Positions 41,999-51,147 of a stretch of 64,000 nucleotides of DNA are shown piece after piece. The stretch is from Guyparkeria sp016278265. Its GTDB lineage: Bacteria; Pseudomonadota; Gammaproteobacteria; Halothiobacillales; Halothiobacillaceae. A program made the position numbers and the translations under genes. The notes beneath the pieces are model-generated. The model saw only the letters and a program-made list of their open reading frames with translations, was not told the DNA's origin and searched no databases. The DNA lies in NCBI RefSeq assembly GCF_044582145.1, contig NZ_JBDODO010000002.1. The stretch is one strand, 5' to 3'. Each line of letters opens with the position of its first letter. The stretch's first letter is position 1.

Positions 41999-44900
41999 AT
42001 GACGCCCACCACCGACAGCCCACTATTGACCAAATCCTACCTGCTGATGGTGGTAGCCGCGTGCCTGACGATCGGCACGATGGGCCTGCTCGCGCCACTA
42101 CTGATCACCGATCCGGGCCCATTGGGCCTGCCCCTGCCTCGAGAAACCGCCCTGGCTGCCCTGCTGGCCGGCCTGGGTCTTGGTGCGCATCTGCAGGGCT
42201 GGCGGGGGATGCATACCGCATCCGGCGCCGGCCTTCTGCTCCTGGTCGGCTACAGCCTCGCCGTCAATGGCATCCATCTGCCGACCTCCGTGGGGCCCAC
42301 TCAGAACGACAGCGACCACCTCTCCATCGAGGCGGCCCTGCTGCTGGTCGCCATTGCCAGTTGCCTGATGATCCCCGGCAGCTCGCGTCTGGCGCGACGC
42401 CCCTGGCGCTGGGTCGGCACACTCATGCTGTTCCTCGGCGGCATCTCGGTGCTCTGGATGCTGCTGGGCAACTCGCCCTGGCTGCAATTTCACACAACGG
42501 CCGCCTGGGTGGCCGTGCTATTCACCCTGCTGTTCGGCGGCGCAATGCTGCTCGCCAGCCGCCTGCGCCAAACTGACCTCAGGGAATTGGGCCCGCTCGC
42601 GGTGACGGCCGGCCTGATCGGTTCGCTGCTCGCGGCCCTGGCGTGGCACGAGCTGTCGCTAATCCACAATCGCGACCTGCGGGCAATGGGCGAGGCCCAG
42701 CTCGACCAGGTCGAAAGCGTCTGTCATCAGGTGCTCACCGACCGCGTACAAACACTGGGGCGTCTGGCCGAACGCTGGCAACTGATCGGCCGACTGCCCA
42801 CGGCCGCTTCGCTCCGTGAGCGCGAGGCTCAATCCTACCTACGCGACATGGAGAGCCTGCAGGTCCTCGCCATGCTGGACGATCGACAGCAGGCCGTGTG
42901 GCAATCGAACCGCGGGCCCAGCGGCCGCGACCTGCTCGACCAATTGCTCTCGCAACCGGAGACCCGGGACTGGCTCTCCGAACCTCGACCCTCACCCCGA
43001 TTGCTTCTGCTGGCCGACACCCCGTCCCACGGCAGCAGCACCGTTCTGGTTGCCGTGCCCATGGTCAATCCGCAGCGGCGTGAACAGCAGTTTCTCGCCC
43101 TGCTCGATTTCAACCACGTGATCGAAAAGGCGAGGCGCCCGACCAGCCGTCCGCTGGCCGTACATCTCGATTTCGCCGATGGCACCCACATCGAGCTCCG
43201 CAGCGACCCGGTGCACCATGATCACCAAGTAGTGCTTGCCCAACGGGAAGCGACGCTGCCCTTCGGCCCGAACGTGACCGCCACCAGTTACCTCGAGGAA
43301 GGGCAAGAACCGGCCATCGCCGCCGTGCTGCCGTCGGCGGTCGCCCTCGTTGGTCTTGCGATCACATACCTGGTCGTGCTGCTGCTGGCGCTGGGGCGCA
43401 GTCGGCTCGAGCAGACGCGCCGGCTGTCAACGGCGAGACGCGAGCTTGAATCACAGCAGATCATCCAGCAGATGATCCTGCACTCGGAGTCGCTCGAACA
43501 CACGCTGGTCTCGGTGTGCGAGTTGATGGAGGAGCATGATCCCGACTCGCGCTGCTCGATCATGCTCAGTGACGAGGCCGGCGAGAACCTGCACCTGGCC
43601 GCCGCGCCCAGCCTCAATGCCGCCTACCGGTCCGCCATGACCATGATCCCGATCACCACCGACTTCGGCACCAGCGGCACGTCGGCCCACCGCCGGGAGC
43701 CGGTGTTCACCGAAGATATCGCTCAGGACGAGCGCTGGGCCGGTTTTGCCGAACTGGCCATCGACAATGGCCTGCGTTCCTGCTGGTCCTATCCCCTACT
43801 CGCCTCCGACGGCGAGGTGCTCGGCACCTTTGCCAGCTACCGTAGCGTGCCGGGAACCCCCTCGCAGGCCCATCGCCGCCAGATTGCCCGGGCGGCGGAC
43901 CTGGTTTCGCTGGCCATCGAGCGTCACCGCGATCGCATCGCCCTCGAGGAGAACGAGCAACGCTATCGCTCGCTGTTCGCCGACAACCCGGACGCGGTCT
44001 TCTCGTTGGACAACCACGGGCGGCTGCAGACGTTCAATCACACCACCGAAACCATGCTCAATCGCTCCTGCGACGAGCTGTCGGGGCAGTCGCTGATCGA
44101 ACTGATCGACGCGTCCGAGCGGGTCGCGGTCCAGCAGGCAATCGAGCGTACCGTTCGCGGCCGGACCCAGGTCACCGAACTGACCGTCACGCACGACGAT
44201 GCCACCCGACATGAATTCGACGTCACCTTCCTGCCAATCGTGATCAACGGCCAGATCGAGGCGGCCTACGGCATTGCCAAGGACGTCACGCTGCGCAAGG
44301 GCCAGGAGCGACGCCTGCGCACGCTCGAACGCAGTGTCGAGGCGAGCATGCACGGCGTCATCATTGCCGATGCGAGGCAGCCCGACCTGCCGATCGTCTA
44401 CGCGAACGCCGCCTTTTGCCAGATCACCGGCTACCGTGCCGAGGAGGTACTGGGGCGCAACTGCCGCTTCCTGCAGGGCGAACAGACCGACCCCGCCACC
44501 GTCGAACAGGTTCGCCATGCACTGGCCGCGAAAGAGCCCGTGCGCGTGCTGCTACGAAACTATCGCAAGGACGGCAGCCAGTTCTGGAACGAGTTGCATG
44601 TGTCACCGGTCGAGGACGAGCATGGCGAGGTCACGCACTTCGTCGGGCTGCAAAACGATGTCTCCGCCCACAAGTCCTACCAGGCGCAATTGGCCTTCAA
44701 TGCCACCCATGACGCCCTCACGGGCCTGGGCAATCGCGGCCTGTTCGAGGACCGCCTGCGACAGGCCATCGAGATGACCCGCCGGCGCGCCACCCGCGTG
44801 GCAGTGCTGTTCATCGACCTCGACGAATTCAAGCCGATCAACGACAGCCTCGGTCACGCCGTCGGCGACAAGATCCTGGTCGAGGTGGCACGCCGGCTCG

Positions 44901-46018
44901 AAGACCAGATGCGGGCGGAGGACACGTTCGCCCGGTTCGGTGGCGACGAGTTCATCGCTCTGCTCGCCGATATCGACGGCGAAGACGCGGCCCTGCTGGT
45001 TGCCGAACGACTGCTGCCGGAGATCAGTCGCCCCTATCGCATCGACGAGCACGAACTGTACTTGAGTGCGAGTATCGGCATCGCCATCAGCGAACCGGAC
45101 ATGAGAAATCCCGGCACCCTGATCCAGCAGGCCGACATGGCCATGTACCGGGCCAAGCAACAGGGACACAACACCTGCCAGCTCTTCAACGAGGAGATCA
45201 ACAGTCAAGTCCGTCAGCGGGTGGGCCTGCGCAATGACCTGCAGGAGGCACTGGAACACGGTGACTTCCAGGTCTTTTATCAACCCCTGATACTGGCCGC
45301 GGAGTGCCGCATCGCCGGGTTCGAGGCCCTGTTGCGCTGGCACCACCCGACCCACGGCTGGATCTCGCCGGCCACCTTCATTCCGCTCGCCGAGGAAACC
45401 GGCCAGGTCATCCCGCTGAGCGAGTGGGTCCTCGAACGCGCCTGTCGCGACATGAAGACCCTGATCGACCTTGGCATGGCGGAAGGCCGGGTGGCGATCA
45501 ACCTCTCGCCGGTGCAGTTCAATCGCCCCAACTTCCTCGCCACCATTCGGCGGGTGCTCGAGCTCAGCGGGCTGCCGGCCAATCGGCTGGAACTCGAACT
45601 GACCGAGGGCATCTTGATGAACGAAACCGAGACGGCCATTGAGACCCTGCAGCAACTGCGTGACAGCGCCATCACGGTCTCGATCGACGATTTCGGTACC
45701 GGCTTTTCCAGCCTGAGCTATCTCAAGCACCTGCCGATCGACAAGCTCAAGATCGACCGCAGTTTCATCAACGGCGTGGAGCACAGTGCCGACGACGCCG
45801 CGATCGTGCAGGGGGTGATCTCGATGGCCCACCACCTGGGCATCAAGGTGGTCGCCGAGGGCATCGAGACCGAGGCCCAGCGCGACATCCTGGTGGGTTG
45901 GGGTTGCGACATCCTGCAGGGCTACCTGTTCGCCAAGCCCATGCCGCTCGACGACCTCACCCACTGTCTGATCAACAACCGTCAGATCTGCGATCACCTC
46001 GAGACGGCCCAATCGTAG
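41999..46018 (+). CDS. Bifunctional diguanylate cyclase/phosphodiesterase with GAF and PAS domains
   Basis: A very large c-di-GMP protein. The ATG at 41999 (MTPTTDSPLLTKSYLL) directly precedes the first span; an earlier ATG (41909) is possible, and neither has a clear ribosome site. About 1340 residues. Layout: a group of hydrophobic spans up to about residue 225, a periplasmic sensor-like part, another span near 440-465, then a GAF domain (about 490-640). PAS domains follow at about 650-760 and 780-890 (the second with GRNCRFLQGEQTD, LOV-like but followed by no additional LOV features). GGDEF (intact RFGGDEFIALLAD) and EAL (EALLRWHHP, ELTEGILMNE, IDDFGTGFSSLSYLKHLPIDKLKID) complete the chain. 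Both catalytic motifs are intact. A strong terminator follows. Confidence 0.92.
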   Translation: MTPTTDSPLLTKSYLLMVVAACLTIGTMGLLAPLLITDPGPLGLPLPRETALAALLAGLGLGAHLQGWRGMHTASGAGLLLLVGYSLAVNGIHLPTSVGPTQNDSDHLSIEAALLLVAIASCLMIPGSSRLARRPWRWVGTLMLFLGGISVLWMLLGNSPWLQFHTTAAWVAVLFTLLFGGAMLLASRLRQTDLRELGPLAVTAGLIGSLLAALAWHELSLIHNRDLRAMGEAQLDQVESVCHQVLTDRVQTLGRLAERWQLIGRLPTAASLREREAQSYLRDMESLQVLAMLDDRQQAVWQSNRGPSGRDLLDQLLSQPETRDWLSEPRPSPRLLLLADTPSHGSSTVLVAVPMVNPQRREQQFLALLDFNHVIEKARRPTSRPLAVHLDFADGTHIELRSDPVHHDHQVVLAQREATLPFGPNVTATSYLEEGQEPAIAAVLPSAVALVGLAITYLVVLLLALGRSRLEQTRRLSTARRELESQQIIQQMILHSESLEHTLVSVCELMEEHDPDSRCSIMLSDEAGENLHLAAAPSLNAAYRSAMTMIPITTDFGTSGTSAHRREPVFTEDIAQDERWAGFAELAIDNGLRSCWSYPLLASDGEVLGTFASYRSVPGTPSQAHRRQIARAADLVSLAIERHRDRIALEENEQRYRSLFADNPDAVFSLDNHGRLQTFNHTTETMLNRSCDELSGQSLIELIDASERVAVQQAIERTVRGRTQVTELTVTHDDATRHEFDVTFLPIVINGQIEAAYGIAKDVTLRKGQERRLRTLERSVEASMHGVIIADARQPDLPIVYANAAFCQITGYRAEEVLGRNCRFLQGEQTDPATVEQVRHALAAKEPVRVLLRNYRKDGSQFWNELHVSPVEDEHGEVTHFVGLQNDVSAHKSYQAQLAFNATHDALTGLGNRGLFEDRLRQAIEMTRRRATRVAVLFIDLDEFKPINDSLGHAVGDKILVEVARRLEDQMRAEDTFARFGGDEFIALLADIDGEDAALLVAERLLPEISRPYRIDEHELYLSASIGIAISEPDMRNPGTLIQQADMAMYRAKQQGHNTCQLFNEEINSQVRQRVGLRNDLQEALEHGDFQVFYQPLILAAECRIAGFEALLRWHHPTHGWISPATFIPLAEETGQVIPLSEWVLERACRDMKTLIDLGMAEGRVAINLSPVQFNRPNFLATIRRVLELSGLPANRLELELTEGILMNETETAIETLQQLRDSAITVSIDDFGTGFSSLSYLKHLPIDKLKIDRSFINGVEHSADDAAIVQGVISMAHHLGIKVVAEGIETEAQRDILVGWGCDILQGYLFAKPMPLDDLTHCLINNRQICDHLETAQS

Positions 46019-46040
46019 ACGCCAGTTCGGCCTGGGCCAC

Positions 46041-46086
46041 CCACGAAAACGCCCCCGGAGCAGCGCTCGCGGGGGCGTTTTCGTGG
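46041..46086. terminator. Terminator after the GGDEF-EAL gene
   Basis: A 17-bp perfect stem: CCACGAAAACGCCCCCG (46041-46057) pairs with 46070-46086 around a 12-base loop. The internal T4 gives the U-rich release side in both directions. Confidence 0.85.
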
Positions 46087-46108
46087 CGACAGGTAACCGC
46101 CTTATGTC

Positions 46109-46185
46109 TGGTGCGCCCGACAGGATTCGAACCTGTGACCTTCGGCTTCGGAGGCCGACACTCTATCCAGCTGAGCTACGGGCGC
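46109..46185 (-). tRNA. tRNA-Arg (anticodon CCG)
   Basis: On the minus strand: acceptor GCGCCCG pairs with CGGGCGC, D-arm TAGCTCAGCTGGATAGAGT. The anticodon loop is CTCCGAA (anticodon CCG) in the GGC/GCC stem, the T-arm is AGGTTCGAATCCT and CCA is encoded. 77 nt. Confidence 0.97.
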
Positions 46186-46261
46186 GTTTCTGGTGAAGGC
46201 ATCCTCACCAAGCAAGGGCGGCATGATAGCGGCTTGGCCGCGTCACGTCCATGGGCCGCCC

Positions 46262-47899
46262 TTAACCGTTTAACGCATCGCCGACGACCTGTTCGGCCTG
46301 GGCGAAGATTTCCTCGAGGTGACCGGGGTCCCGGAAGCTCTCGGCGTAGATCTTGTAGATCGGCTCGGTCCCGGACGGGCGGGCGGCAAACCAGCCATTG
46401 GCCGTCTCCACCTTGAGCCCGCCAATCGGCGCCTGGTTGCCCGGGGCCTGGGTGCGGATACCGGTGACCGACTCGCCGGCCAGGGTGTTGATCGCGAGCT
46501 GGCTCGGGTCGAGTGCCTTGAAGCGCTCCTTCTGCTCGGCGCTCAGCTCGGCATCGCGACGGGCGTAGAACGGCTGCCCAAAGCGGTCGATCAGGCGATT
46601 GAAGCGTGCCCAGACGTCCTCCCCGGTCACCGCGAGGATCTCGGCGGCCAAGAGCCCCATGGTCAACCCGTCCTTGTCGGTATTCCAGACCTCGCCGTTG
46701 CGGGCCAGGAAGGTCGCCCCGGCGGATTCCTCGCCACCAAAACCCAACCAGCCGTCGGTCAGTCCCGGCTGGAACCACTTGATGCCCACCGGCGTCTCGT
46801 AGACCTCGCGTCCCAGTCCACCGGCGACACGATCGATCATCGAGCTCGACACGATGGTCTTGCCCACCTTGAGATCGTCGCGCCAGTCGGGCCGATGGCC
46901 GAACAGGTAATCGATCGCCACGGACAGGAAATGGTTGGGATTGATCAACCCGCCCTCGGGGCTGACGATGCCATGGCGGTCGGCATCGGTGTCGTTGCCG
47001 AAGGCGACATCGAAGCGATCCTTGATCTTGAGCAGGTCCGCCATCGCGTACGGCGAGGAGCAGTCCATGCGGATCTTGCCGTCGTGATCCAGCGGGATGA
47101 AGCGGAAATCGGGCTCGATCTGGCGATTGACGACGGTCAGATCGAGACCGTAGTACTCGGCGATCGGCTCCCAGTAGGGCAGCCCGGCCCCGCCCATCGG
47201 ATCGACACCGATCGAGACACCGGCCCGGGCGATCGCCTGCATGTCCACGACCGTGTCGAGTGCCTCGACGTAGGGGCGGATAAAATCGACGCCCTGGGCG
47301 GCATCGCCCTTGATCGCCCGATCGAACGGCTGGCGGGAGATGGCCTGCCAGTCGGCCAGCAACTCGTTGGCGCGACGCTCGATCCAGCCGGTGGCCTCGG
47401 TATCCGCCGGGCCACCGTGAGGCGGGTTGTACTTGAAGCCGCCGTCACCGGGCGGGTTGTGCGACGGAGTCAGGATGATGCCATCACAACGCGACGCGCC
47501 GCGACGATTGGCCGCGACGATCGCCTGGGAAATCACCGGCGTGGGAGTGGGGGCATTGTCGTGCTGATAGCGGAACGACACACCGGCGGCCGCCAGCACC
47601 TCGACGCAAGTCATGAAGGCCGGCCAGGCCAGCGCGTGCGTGTCAAAACCGATCAGGATCGGCCCGTCGATCCCCTGACGGCGGCGATACTCGACCAGTG
47701 CGGCGGTCACCGCGGCAATGTGGGCCTCGTTGAACGAACCGGTAAGACTTGAGCCGCGATGCCCCGAGGTGCCAAAGGAAATGCGTTGCGACGGGTCCTC
47801 CACCAGCGGTTCGCCTTGGTAGTAGGCACTGATCAGTCGCGGCACGTCGACGAGAAAGTCACGGGGCGGCGTCTGGCCGGCAAGTTCGTGCAATGGCAT
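46262..47899 (-). CDS. pgm: Phosphoglucomutase (alpha-D-glucose 1-/6-phosphate)
   Basis: Interconverts glucose-1-phosphate and glucose-6-phosphate for glycogen and envelope sugar synthesis. The 545-residue protein has the phosphoserine loop LTPSHNPPGDGGFKYNPPHGGPAD and the N-terminal ISFGTSGHRGS motif. It also has the Mg-binding AFGNDTDADRHGIV, the sugar-specificity loop GFGGEESAGATFL and the phosphate-binding RPSGTEPIYKIYAES. It matches the Pgm (E. coli-type) subgroup, not phosphomannomutase, by length and the GHRGS opening. Next upstream on the same strand is the Ptb/Pta-type gene, about 110 bp away. Confidence 0.96.
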   Translation of the reverse strand: MPLHELAGQTPPRDFLVDVPRLISAYYQGEPLVEDPSQRISFGTSGHRGSSLTGSFNEAHIAAVTAALVEYRRRQGIDGPILIGFDTHALAWPAFMTCVEVLAAAGVSFRYQHDNAPTPTPVISQAIVAANRRGASRCDGIILTPSHNPPGDGGFKYNPPHGGPADTEATGWIERRANELLADWQAISRQPFDRAIKGDAAQGVDFIRPYVEALDTVVDMQAIARAGVSIGVDPMGGAGLPYWEPIAEYYGLDLTVVNRQIEPDFRFIPLDHDGKIRMDCSSPYAMADLLKIKDRFDVAFGNDTDADRHGIVSPEGGLINPNHFLSVAIDYLFGHRPDWRDDLKVGKTIVSSSMIDRVAGGLGREVYETPVGIKWFQPGLTDGWLGFGGEESAGATFLARNGEVWNTDKDGLTMGLLAAEILAVTGEDVWARFNRLIDRFGQPFYARRDAELSAEQKERFKALDPSQLAINTLAGESVTGIRTQAPGNQAPIGGLKVETANGWFAARPSGTEPIYKIYAESFRDPGHLEEIFAQAEQVVGDALNG

Positions 47900-48008
47900 G
47901 AGTAGAAAGTCCTTCGGCTGAACGGTCTTTGAGGTCGTGAAACGTTAAACGTTGAAGCGGTCGAAACGGCTGGCCTTGAGGCGGGCCAGGCTCTAATCCG
48001 GCCAGGCG

Positions 48009-48974
48009 TCAATGCGGCAGGTGGCCACAACCGCCGACCTCGAACGGCGGCAGCGGGTCGACCCGCGCCTGACGATGCGCCGCCACGCGGGCCAGGGCCA
48101 GCGAGGCGATCCGCACTTCCTCGGGATCGGCCCGCGAGGTCAGCACCACCGGCACGCAGGCGCCCAGCACGATGCCGGCAAAGCGCGCCCCGGCCAGATA
48201 CTCGAGATCCTTGTAGAGGATATTGCCTGAGACCAGATCCGGAACCAACAGGATATCGGCATGGCCCGCCACCGGGCTGGTCAGGCCCTTGATGCGCGCC
48301 GATTCGGCCGAGATCGCCGTGTCAAAGGCCAACGGCCCGTCGATCTGCGCATGCGCGATCTGGCCCCGCTCCCCCATCTTAGCCAGGCAGGCGGCGTCCA
48401 GGGTCGAGGGGATGGCCGGATTGACCATTTCGATGGCCGAGAGGGCCGCCACCCGGGCCCGTTGGTTGCCCAGCCACCAGGTCAGGTTGACCGCATTCTG
48501 CAGGATCTCGGCCTTGGCGCGCACGTCCGGCTCGATATTGATCGCCGCATCCGTGATAAACAGCAGCTTGTGGTAGCTGGCCATCTCGGCCATGAACACA
48601 TGCGAGATACGCGGGCCGCGCCGCAGTTCACGGATGATCGGCCGCAGGAACACGTCGCTGTGGATCGCCCCCTTCATCAACAGCCCCACCCGGCCGGACT
48701 CGACCGCGTCGACTGCCGCTCGGGCGGCCTGTTCCGGACCGGGCGCATCAATGACCGGGTAGGCCACGCCCTGTTCGGCCATCAACGCTTCGATACGCGC
48801 GCCCCGACCGATCAGTACCGGTTCGATCAGGCCGGCCTCGGCCGCGTGATGCGCGGCCTCGACAATATGGGCCTCGTCGGCACCGACCACCGCCGTCGGG
48901 GCCGGTGGCAGGGCGCGCGCCTGCTCGATCAGCTGATCGAGACTGCGGATCTCATCGGCGGAATGCTGGGTCAT
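48009..48974 (-). CDS. Phosphate acetyl/butyryltransferase-type acyltransferase
   Basis: A Pta/Ptb-superfamily enzyme moving acyl groups between CoA and phosphate. The ATG chosen follows GGGAGAGG. The 321-residue protein has the Ptb pattern: RVGLLMKGAIHSDVFLRPIIRE, MAEMASYHKLLFITDAAINIEPDVRAKAEILQNAV, QIDGPLAFDTAIS and HADILLVPDLVSGNILYKDLEYLAGARFAGIVLGACVPVVLTSRADPEEVRIAS. The order and motifs fit single-domain Ptb rather than Pta with its long N-terminus. No acetate or butyrate kinase gene is seen beside it, so the acyl group is uncertain. Confidence 0.88.
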   Translation of the reverse strand: MTQHSADEIRSLDQLIEQARALPPAPTAVVGADEAHIVEAAHHAAEAGLIEPVLIGRGARIEALMAEQGVAYPVIDAPGPEQAARAAVDAVESGRVGLLMKGAIHSDVFLRPIIRELRRGPRISHVFMAEMASYHKLLFITDAAINIEPDVRAKAEILQNAVNLTWWLGNQRARVAALSAIEMVNPAIPSTLDAACLAKMGERGQIAHAQIDGPLAFDTAISAESARIKGLTSPVAGHADILLVPDLVSGNILYKDLEYLAGARFAGIVLGACVPVVLTSRADPEEVRIASLALARVAAHRQARVDPLPPFEVGGCGHLPH

Positions 48975-49028
48975 GACCTCTCCCTGTCGCGGTTGTCGGA
49001 CCCGCATTCAAGCGGGCGGCATACCTGT

Positions 49029-49637
49029 TCACACATCAATATCGTCCTGGCCAGCAAAACGTTCGAAATCCGGCAGCTCCGCGAGCGAATCCAGGCCGAA
49101 GTCGCCGAGAAACTCACGCGTGGTGCCCAGCATCTCCGGCCGTCCCGGGCTGTCCTTGACGCCGAGACTCCGCACCCAGCCGCGTTCGGCCAGTTGCTTG
49201 AGGATCTGGGGATTGACCGCCACCCCACGCGCCGCCTCGATCTCGCCACGCGTGATCGGTTGGCGCCAGGCGATCAACGCCAGCGTTTCCAGTGCCGCGC
49301 GGCTGAGTTTCGGCACCCGTCCGGGGTCGCCCGCCTTGAGATATGGGGCGACGGCGGCGGTGGCCACCAGCTGCCAGACGCGACGCCCGCCGATCTCCCG
49401 GCTGGTCAGCTCGACGAAACGATGCGATTGCCAACGCTTTGCCACGCGTGCCAGCGCCGCCTCCAGCAACTCGGGCGCCGTCTCCTGGCCCACCATGGCA
49501 CCCAGTGCCTCCAGCGAGAGGGGGTCGTCGACGGTAAGCAACAAGGCCTCGACCAGTTCGACCAGGCCCTCGGGCGGCTCACTGCCCGGGGGCATACGGG
49601 GGTCGGCGTCGTCCGGAGGAGGCAGCATGTCGGTCAT
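49029..49637 (-). CDS. scpB: Segregation and condensation protein B
   Basis: ScpB with ScpA and SMC forms the bacterial condensin that organises chromosomes. The 202-residue protein has two winged-helix domains: LVELVEALLLTVDDPLSLEALGAMVG at the start and RAALETLALIAWRQPITRGEIEAARGVAVNPQILKQLAERGWV in the second. GRPEMLGTTREFLGDFGLDSLAELP is typical of the tail. It overlaps scpA by four bases. Presence of ScpAB implies SMC rather than MukBEF. Confidence 0.95.
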   Translation of the reverse strand: MTDMLPPPDDADPRMPPGSEPPEGLVELVEALLLTVDDPLSLEALGAMVGQETAPELLEAALARVAKRWQSHRFVELTSREIGGRRVWQLVATAAVAPYLKAGDPGRVPKLSRAALETLALIAWRQPITRGEIEAARGVAVNPQILKQLAERGWVRSLGVKDSPGRPEMLGTTREFLGDFGLDSLAELPDFERFAGQDDIDV

Positions 49638-50494
49638 CGGGGCATCTCCTCTTCAACGGCCGGCTCGGGGGTCTTGCCGGTCAGGCGAAATAGGGTCACG
49701 GGCCCAAAGGGGCTTTCCTGCGACCAGTCCAGCGCATGGGTGCGTGCGAGTTCCAGCACCGCCACGGTGGTCACCGCGACCCCCATACGCCCCTCTTCGG
49801 GGTGAAACACCTCGGTCAGCTCGCAACTCGTCCGGCCCGCCAGGGCATCGAGAATCTCGGTCATGCGCTGACGGATGCTCAGGGCCTCGGCACGCACGTG
49901 GTGGGCGCGCCGCACGCTGCCTTCGCGCAGCAGCCCCTGCATCGCTGCAATCAACCCGGCGAGATCGGCCGGCACCGCCGGGGCGGGCAGGCGCTCGGGC
50001 GGCTCGATCGACAGGTCGAACCAGTCGCGCCCTCGCCGCGATTGCTCATCGAGGAGACCGGCCGCCCGGGTGGTGCGCTCGTACTCGAGCAGCCGCTCGA
50101 CCAGCTCGGCGCGCGGATCGAGTGGTTCCTCCTCGTCGTCTTCCCGTGGCTCGGGCGGCAGGAGCATGCGCGACTTAATCTCGGTCAGCCAGGCGGCCAT
50201 CAGCAGGTACTCGGCCGCCAGTTCGATCGCCATCGATTTCATCAGGGCGAGATAGTCGAGGTACTGCTCGGTGACCCGCGCGACGGGGATCTCGAGGATG
50301 TCGATATTGTGCTTGCGGATCAGGTAGAGCAAGAGATCCAGCGGCCCCTCGAACTGCTCGAGCCAGATGGCCAGCGCATCCGCCGGGATGTAGAGATCCA
50401 GCGGCAGCTGCTCGAGTGGCTGGCCGGATACGCGCGGCGTGGCATCCGCCCAGCGACGCGAGTCCGTTTGTGGCACCTGCCCCTCAGAAGACAT
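49634..50494 (-). CDS. scpA: Segregation and condensation protein A
   Basis: ScpA is the kleisin subunit bridging the SMC heads. The family start motif is FEGPLDLLLYLIRKHNIDILEIPVARVTEQYLDYLALM (about residue 49-86). AAEYLLMAAWLTEIKSRMLLP and a long linker follow. A C-terminal winged helix (RVGVAVTTVAVLELARTHALDW-like) completes the layout. 286 residues. It overlaps the M50 protease gene by 11 bases and scpB by four, forming one operon. Confidence 0.95.
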   Translation of the reverse strand: MSSEGQVPQTDSRRWADATPRVSGQPLEQLPLDLYIPADALAIWLEQFEGPLDLLLYLIRKHNIDILEIPVARVTEQYLDYLALMKSMAIELAAEYLLMAAWLTEIKSRMLLPPEPREDDEEEPLDPRAELVERLLEYERTTRAAGLLDEQSRRGRDWFDLSIEPPERLPAPAVPADLAGLIAAMQGLLREGSVRRAHHVRAEALSIRQRMTEILDALAGRTSCELTEVFHPEEGRMGVAVTTVAVLELARTHALDWSQESPFGPVTLFRLTGKTPEPAVEEEMPR

Positions 50495-51140
50495 GAATCA
50501 ACGCGTTGAACCAGCCGAGCAGCGTGCCCATGATCGGCAACAGGATCGCCGAGAGCACGCCGCTGACCAGCAGCACCACCACGATCGGCAGCCCCCATGA
50601 CTCGAAGCGTGACAACCGGTCGCCCCAACTCGCCGGCAGCACCGCCACCAGCATCCGACCGCCGTCGAGCGGCAGGATCGGCAACAGGTTGAATACGGCG
50701 AGGATCAGGTTGATGAAGATGCCCACCTGCCCCATCAGGGCCAATGCTTCAGCAAAGCGCATGCCGCCGTCGAGACCCTTCAATGCCAGCCCGGTGACCA
50801 ATGCCCAGCCGAGCGCCATCAGGATATTGACCCCGGGCCCGGCCGCCGCGACCAGGAACATGCCGCGACGCGGGTCGCGCAGCCGGGCGGCATTGATCGG
50901 TACCGGCTTGGCCCAGCCGAAGACGAACGGCGTGAACAGGTACATCAGCAGCGGCACGACGAGCGTGCCCAGCCAGTCGATGTGGGGAATCGGGTTGAGC
51001 GTCAGCCGCCCGGCCCGCTTGGCCGTCGGGTCGCCCAGCGCGTTGGCAACATAGCCGTGCGCCGCCTCATGCACGGTCACCGCCAGCAGGATCGGCAGGA
51101 TGCCGATGGCGATCTTCTGCAGGAACGAGAGCTCGAGCAC
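50484..51140 (-). CDS. Site-2-protease-like (M50B) membrane metalloprotease
   Basis: A 218-residue membrane protein with the zinc motif VTVHEAAHGYVANALGDPTAKRAGRLTLNPIPHID near residue 23. The second metal-ligand motif is NLLPILPLDGGRMLVAVLP near 156-172. About six spans and no PDZ domain, so it is the short rhomboid-like S2P type rather than RseP. Function unknown; in many Gammaproteobacteria it sits in front of scpAB as here. It is eight bases downstream of yciO. Confidence 0.92.
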   Translation of the reverse strand: MLELSFLQKIAIGILPILLAVTVHEAAHGYVANALGDPTAKRAGRLTLNPIPHIDWLGTLVVPLLMYLFTPFVFGWAKPVPINAARLRDPRRGMFLVAAAGPGVNILMALGWALVTGLALKGLDGGMRFAEALALMGQVGIFINLILAVFNLLPILPLDGGRMLVAVLPASWGDRLSRFESWGLPIVVVLLVSGVLSAILLPIMGTLLGWFNALIHVF

Positions 51141-51147
51141 GTCCGGG

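Noticed and set aside
44603..46012. Long open frame antisense to the GGDEF-EAL gene
   Set aside because: High GC gives long antisense frames; its translation is low-complexity and mirrors the codon pattern of the real gene, with no ribosome site or family match.
47940..47955. AACGTT repeated in the pgm upstream region
   Set aside because: Too short to separate from chance and no second copy elsewhere in the window was noticed.
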